Assembly (NCBI GenBank): GCA_903898475.1 | Contig: CAIUFU010000209.1 | Location: 1-9,261, forward strand | Source: an uncultured Alphaproteobacteria bacterium | Lineage (GTDB): Bacteria; Pseudomonadota; Alphaproteobacteria; Rickettsiales; UBA1997 | Direction: 5' to 3' | DNA: 9,261 nt | Shown here: in pieces, positions 6,354-9,261 of the stretch | Layout of the letters: each line of letters opens with the position of its first letter | Numbering within the stretch: position 1 is the stretch's first letter | Notes under the pieces: model-generated | The model's database searches: none | Told to the model about the DNA's origin: nothing | Seen by the model: only the letters and a program-made list of their open reading frames with translations | Made by a program: the position numbers and the translations under genes

Positions 6354-8642
6354 ATGTTAAAAACTGCAAGCTTGGGCTTCCCAAGAATTGGTGCTAATCG
6401 CGAGCTTAAAAAAGCTGTCGAAAGCTATTGGAAAAAAACTTCAAGCGCTGCTGATTTGCAAAAATCTGCCGCTGAAATCAGAGCAAAAAACTGGCAAACT
6501 CAAAAAGCCGCTGGAATTGCTTTTATTCCTTCAAATGACTTCTCATTTTACGATCACATCCTTGATACCCAAGCTTTATTTGGCGCGGTTCCTGAGCGTT
6601 TCAATTTTGCTGGCGGCAATGTTGATTTAGATCTTTATTTCGCCATGGCTCGTGGGGCGCAAACGTCGAACGGAATTGACGTTACTGCAATGGAAATGAC
6701 TAAGTGGTTTGACACTAACTACCACTACATCGTTGCTGAATTCAAAAAAGATCAAAAATTTAAAATTTCTTCTTCGAAAATTTTTGACGAATATTTAGAG
6801 GCAAAAAATTTAGGAATCGAAACTCGTCCAGTAATCTTGGGACCAGTGAGCTTCTTGCTTTTGGGTAAATCAATTGATGGCTCAGACAAACTTTCTTTGC
6901 TTGATAATTTACTTGGTACATACAGCGAGCTTTTCAAAAAATTGCAAGAAATCGGCGTTAAAGATGTGCAAATTGACGAGCCATTTTTAGTGACTGATTT
7001 GTCTGGCGATGCTGTAAAAGCTTACGTAACAGCTTACGCTGCACTTAAACAATCAGCTGGTTCAATCAAACTTCACTTGGCAACTTATTTTGACAATTTG
7101 GGCGACAATGCGTCACTTGCTTTTGATCTTGGATGTGCATCGGTTCACGTTGATTTAGTTCGTGCTCCTGAGCAATTTGCTGAAGTTCTAAATCTTGTAA
7201 AAGCAGACCAGTCTTTGTCTCTTGGCCTTGTTGATGGCAGAAATATCTGGATTAACAATTTAGAAAATTCGATTTCTTTGGTAAAAAAAGCGGTCGAGAA
7301 ATTGGGTGAAACCCGCGTGATTGTTGCGCCTTCTTGCTCTCTAATTCACACGCCAGTTGATCTTGCAAACGAAACTGCGCTTGATGCTGAATTGAAATCT
7401 TGGCTAACTTTTGCAACGCAAAAACTAACTGAAATTTCTGCAATTGCACAAGCTGCAAGTGGTAATGAAGCTGCTGTTCAAGCAGTTCTTGATGCTAACA
7501 AAGCCGCACTTTTAGCGCGCAAATCTTCAGCAAGAATTCATGACAATGCAGTTAAACAAAGAGTTGCTGCAATTGATGAATCTTTGATGAATCGCAAAAG
7601 TAATTTTGCTACTCGCAAAAGAATCCAATTGGATCACATCAAGCTACCATTGCTTCCAACCACAACCATCGGATCTTTCCCGCAAACTAAAGAAGTAAGA
7701 AAATTCCGCGCTGACTTCAAAGCCGGCAATATTTCTGCTGCAGTTTACGAAAAATTTGTGCAGGAAGAAACCACGCGCACCATTCGTTTCCAAGAAGAAA
7801 TTGGCCTTGACGTTTTGGTTCACGGTGAGTTTGAAAGAAACGACATGGTCGAATATTTCGGCGAACAGTTGAAAGGGTTTTTCTTCACGAAAAACGGCTG
7901 GGTGCAAAGCTACGGAAGCCGCTGCGTAAAACCTCCGGTAATTTTTGGCGATGTTTCACGTCCAAATCCAATGACTGTTGAATGGGCAAAGTATGCACAA
8001 AGTCAGACAAAAAAAATCATGAAAGGCATGTTGACTGGGCCAATTACCATTTTGCAATGGTCATTTGTTCGCGACGATCAACCTAGAAAAGACACGGCTC
8101 TACAGATTGCATTTGCAATTCGTGACGAAGTTTCTGATTTGGAAAAAGCCGGAATTAAAATTGTACAAATTGACGAAGCTGCACTTCGCGAAGGTTTACC
8201 AATTCGCAAATCAAAATGGGCTGCTTATTTGAAATGGGCAGTTGAAGCCTTTAGAATCAGCGCTTCGGGTGTTGAAGATCGCACTCAAATTCACACTCAC
8301 ATGTGTTATTCTGAGTTTAACGACATCATTGCAGCGATTGCTGACATGGATGCGGATGTGATTTCGATTGAAACTTCTCGTTCACAAATGGATTTGTTGA
8401 ATGCTTTCGTAAACTTCAAATATCCAAATGAAATCGGACCCGGCGTTTACGACATTCACAGCCCTCGCGTTCCTAAAAAAGAAGAAATGGAAAGCCTTTT
8501 GAGAAAAGCTTTGGATGTATTAAAACCTGAGCAAATTTGGGTGAATCCTGATTGCGGTTTAAAAACTCGCGATTGGCCAGAAACTAAATTAGCTTTGCAA
8601 CAAATGGTTGATGCAACAAAAGCAGTAAGAGCACAGCTTTAA
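6354..8642 (+). CDS. metE: Cobalamin-independent methionine synthase (5-methyltetrahydropteroyltriglutamate-homocysteine methyltransferase)
   Basis: MetE moves a methyl group from 5-methyltetrahydropteroyl-polyglutamate to homocysteine, the last step of methionine synthesis, without vitamin B12 (EC 2.1.1.14). The 762-residue length matches E. coli MetE (753). The N-terminal domain opens with LGFPRIGANRELKKAVESYW (7-26) and runs to about 320; an alanine-rich helical linker follows (about 370-425), then the catalytic domain with IGSFPQT (439-445). The zinc ligands are all present: H649 and C651 (THMC), E673 (SIETS) and C734 (NPDCG), each offset by 8 from E. coli H641, C643, E665 and C726. E492 matches the homocysteine-binding E484. 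The enzyme is therefore expected to be active. An in-frame TTG at 6312 is ignored because the ATG at 6354 gives the family N-terminus. No metF, metR or methionine riboswitch is nearby. A strong terminator follows. Confidence 0.98.
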   Translation: MLKTASLGFPRIGANRELKKAVESYWKKTSSAADLQKSAAEIRAKNWQTQKAAGIAFIPSNDFSFYDHILDTQALFGAVPERFNFAGGNVDLDLYFAMARGAQTSNGIDVTAMEMTKWFDTNYHYIVAEFKKDQKFKISSSKIFDEYLEAKNLGIETRPVILGPVSFLLLGKSIDGSDKLSLLDNLLGTYSELFKKLQEIGVKDVQIDEPFLVTDLSGDAVKAYVTAYAALKQSAGSIKLHLATYFDNLGDNASLAFDLGCASVHVDLVRAPEQFAEVLNLVKADQSLSLGLVDGRNIWINNLENSISLVKKAVEKLGETRVIVAPSCSLIHTPVDLANETALDAELKSWLTFATQKLTEISAIAQAASGNEAAVQAVLDANKAALLARKSSARIHDNAVKQRVAAIDESLMNRKSNFATRKRIQLDHIKLPLLPTTTIGSFPQTKEVRKFRADFKAGNISAAVYEKFVQEETTRTIRFQEEIGLDVLVHGEFERNDMVEYFGEQLKGFFFTKNGWVQSYGSRCVKPPVIFGDVSRPNPMTVEWAKYAQSQTKKIMKGMLTGPITILQWSFVRDDQPRKDTALQIAFAIRDEVSDLEKAGIKIVQIDEAALREGLPIRKSKWAAYLKWAVEAFRISASGVEDRTQIHTHMCYSEFNDIIAAIADMDADVISIETSRSQMDLLNAFVNFKYPNEIGPGVYDIHSPRVPKKEEMESLLRKALDVLKPEQIWVNPDCGLKTRDWPETKLALQQMVDATKAVRAQL

Positions 8643-8666
8643 TCGCTTACACTTGCTAGAATTTTT

Positions 8667-8700
8667 AACCGACTCGTAAGCAATTACGAGTCGGTTTTTT
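8667..8700 (+). terminator. Intrinsic terminator after metE
   Basis: A perfect 13-bp stem (AACCGACTCGTAA at 8667-8679, TTACGAGTCGGTT at 8684-8696) closes on the GNRA-type tetraloop GCAA and runs into a T tract to 8700. It begins 24 bases after the metE stop. The left side lacks a T run for the opposite strand, so it works in one direction. It should separate metE transcription from tuf. Confidence 0.93.
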
Positions 8701-8982
8701 ATTGGAAATTTTTATTTTTTTCTAAAACCGTAGGTAGAAATTTTTAATTTAAGATCAATCCCCGATCGGTTGTAATATTTTTTCGCATCAAAAATATCCG
8801 CTGCCTGTCTGATTTACCAAGGTCAGACAAACCCCTCGAGCAAGTCACCACTTTGGCGCGAGAATCACCAAAAAACATTCCAAGCCCGAAACTCGAAAGA
8901 CTTCAAATCCAAAACTATCCAAGGGAGTTACCACAAAACATCACACCAAAATCCACCAAACCCAAAACCCGTAATTTAATTT
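8701..8982. other. Non-coding stretch with tandem hairpins and a C-rich, G-poor tract
   Basis: I see no convincing gene here on either strand. Two adjacent hairpins are present: ATATTTTT/AAAAATAT at 8775-8797 (7-base loop) and TGTCTGA/TCAGACA at 8806-8829 (10-base loop). Next comes a tract with strong strand bias. By hand count, 8871-8970 has 47 A, 33 C, 8 G and 12 T, and 8928-8970 has no G at all. The read strand there should be unstructured, like a Rho loading site; the other strand has two GGG runs and several GG pairs. The stretch could hold a small RNA, a Rho-dependent terminator or the remains of an old gene. Confidence 0.4.
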
Positions 8983-9010
8983 GTGCCCTTTGACATGCGG
9001 TCAAGGGCAC
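8983..9010. promoter_or_regulatory. Strong stem-loop upstream of tuf
   Basis: GTGCCCTTTGAC (8983-8994) pairs with GTCAAGGGCAC (9000-9010) around the loop ATGCG, giving 11 base pairs with one extra T bulged on the left. No T run follows directly (the nearest is 9018-9022), so it is not a standard terminator. It overlaps a perfect -35 hexamer at 8990-8995 and could be an operator or leader structure. Confidence 0.45.
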
Positions 9011-9018
9011 CAGAAAAT
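8990..9018 (+). promoter_or_regulatory. Candidate distal tuf promoter
   Basis: TTGACA (8990-8995) matches the vegetative -35 consensus exactly. After a 17-base spacer, GAAAAT (9013-9018) matches the -10 consensus at four of six positions but lacks the first T. Transcription would start near 9025, giving a leader of about 170 bases. The -35 box lies in the arm of the stem-loop at 8983-9010. Confidence 0.3.
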
Positions 9019-9068
9019 TTTTATCATTGATCAAAATTTGAATGACTAAATTACAATTAGATTTCCCT

Positions 9069-9096
9069 TTGCTTTTTATTTACTGATTCATAATTT
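9069..9096 (+). promoter_or_regulatory. Candidate proximal tuf promoter
   Basis: TTGCTT (9069-9074) and TAATTT (9091-9096) lie 16 bases apart, the same hexamers as before the coiled-coil gene. Transcription would start near 9103 with a leader of about 90 bases. That leader could form a weak hairpin (TTCGAG at 9136-9141 with CTCGAG at 9156-9161). A GAGGA word at 9159-9163 is too far from the ATG at 9195 to act as a normal ribosome binding site. Confidence 0.3.
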
Positions 9097-9194
9097 GACG
9101 CCTTCCCCGTTTTTAAAGCACTTTGTTAACACCTCTTCGAGCTTGATAATTCTGCCTCGAGGAAACTTTATTAATTTTGTAAAAGATTTATCTT

Positions 9195-9261
9195 ATGTCT
9201 AAGCAAGCCTTCAAACGCAATAAGCCACACGTAAACATTGGAACTATTGGTCACGTAGATC
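9195..9261 (+). CDS. tuf: Elongation factor Tu, N-terminal fragment (cut by window end)
   Basis: Twenty-two codons are present. They read MSKQAFKRNKPH followed by VNIGTIGHVD, the start of the EF-Tu GTPase domain; GHVD is the beginning of the P-loop GHVDHGKT, whose remainder lies outside the window. EF-Tu carries aminoacyl-tRNA to the ribosome as a GTP complex. The ATG at 9195 matches the usual EF-Tu N-terminus. The upstream sequence (GTAAAAGATTTATCTT) has no Shine-Dalgarno, which is notable for one of the most highly expressed bacterial proteins. The gene follows metE across about 550 bp rather than fusA, so this copy appears to lie outside the usual str operon, or begins its own unit. Confidence 0.95.
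   Translation, partial: MSKQAFKRNKPHVNIGTIGHVD

Noticed and set aside
8806..8840. Resemblance of the TTTACCAAGGTCAGA segment to the conserved part of bacterial SRP RNA
   Set aside because: The GGAA tetraloop and the partner strand with AGCAGCC are missing, so no SRP RNA domain can form.
8983..9030. Tiny open frame before tuf (GTG at 8983 or ATG at 8995, ending at 9030)
   Set aside because: At most 15 codons, no ribosome binding site, and no run of codons that would suggest attenuation.
8701..9194. tRNA, tmRNA or RNase P RNA gene in the gap before tuf
   Set aside because: No T-loop consensus, no cloverleaf pairing, no tmRNA tag frame and no conserved RNase P core were found by eye.

Overview
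The window is AT-rich bacterial DNA, roughly 40% G+C by eye, with dense genes on both strands. The gene set suggests an alphaproteobacterium, possibly from a host-associated low-GC lineage such as Rickettsiales or Holosporales. The support is a thioredoxin-reductase-like ferredoxin-NADP+ reductase with alphaproteobacterial-style motifs, a LolC/E permease, a small DUF1640-type coiled-coil protein and palindromic repeats that run into a reading frame. The lineage is an inference and cannot be settled from this window. None of the intact genes has a clear Shine-Dalgarno sequence before its start.

Layout: (1) 18-827, minus: predicted 3'-5' exonuclease of the DNA polymerase B exonuclease type. (2) 887-1855, plus: zinc-independent quinone oxidoreductase, divergent from (1) across 59 bp that hold a dyad. 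(3) 1856-3106, minus: LolC/E-type lipoprotein-releasing permease, whose stop codon directly abuts the stop of (2). (4) 3108-about 4604, minus: degenerate pentapeptide-repeat protein with a C-terminal membrane part, ending 1 nt before lolC. Its N-terminus and upstream DNA (4498-4767) hold a cluster of palindromes, including a nested 115-bp inverted repeat with perfect 33-nt arms. (5) 4813-5820, minus: ferredoxin/flavodoxin-NADP+ reductase. (6) 5970-6284, plus: small coiled-coil protein with a C-terminal membrane segment. (7) 6354-8642, plus: complete cobalamin-independent methionine synthase MetE, followed by a strong intrinsic terminator. (8) About 550 bp without a recognisable gene, holding several hairpins, a C-rich and G-free tract and candidate promoters. 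(9) 9195 onward: the first 22 codons of tuf (EF-Tu), cut by the window end.

Most of these are housekeeping genes placed side by side rather than one pathway: methionine synthesis, electron transfer, lipoprotein export, nucleic acid processing and translation. The only close coupling is between the pentapeptide-membrane gene and lolC. The less ordinary parts are the palindrome cluster around 4.5-4.8 kb, the pentapeptide gene with its unclear start, and the long structured leader before a tuf that has no fusA or ribosomal genes before it. I saw no mobile-element transposase, CRISPR array, tRNA or rRNA gene, or recognisable defence system.
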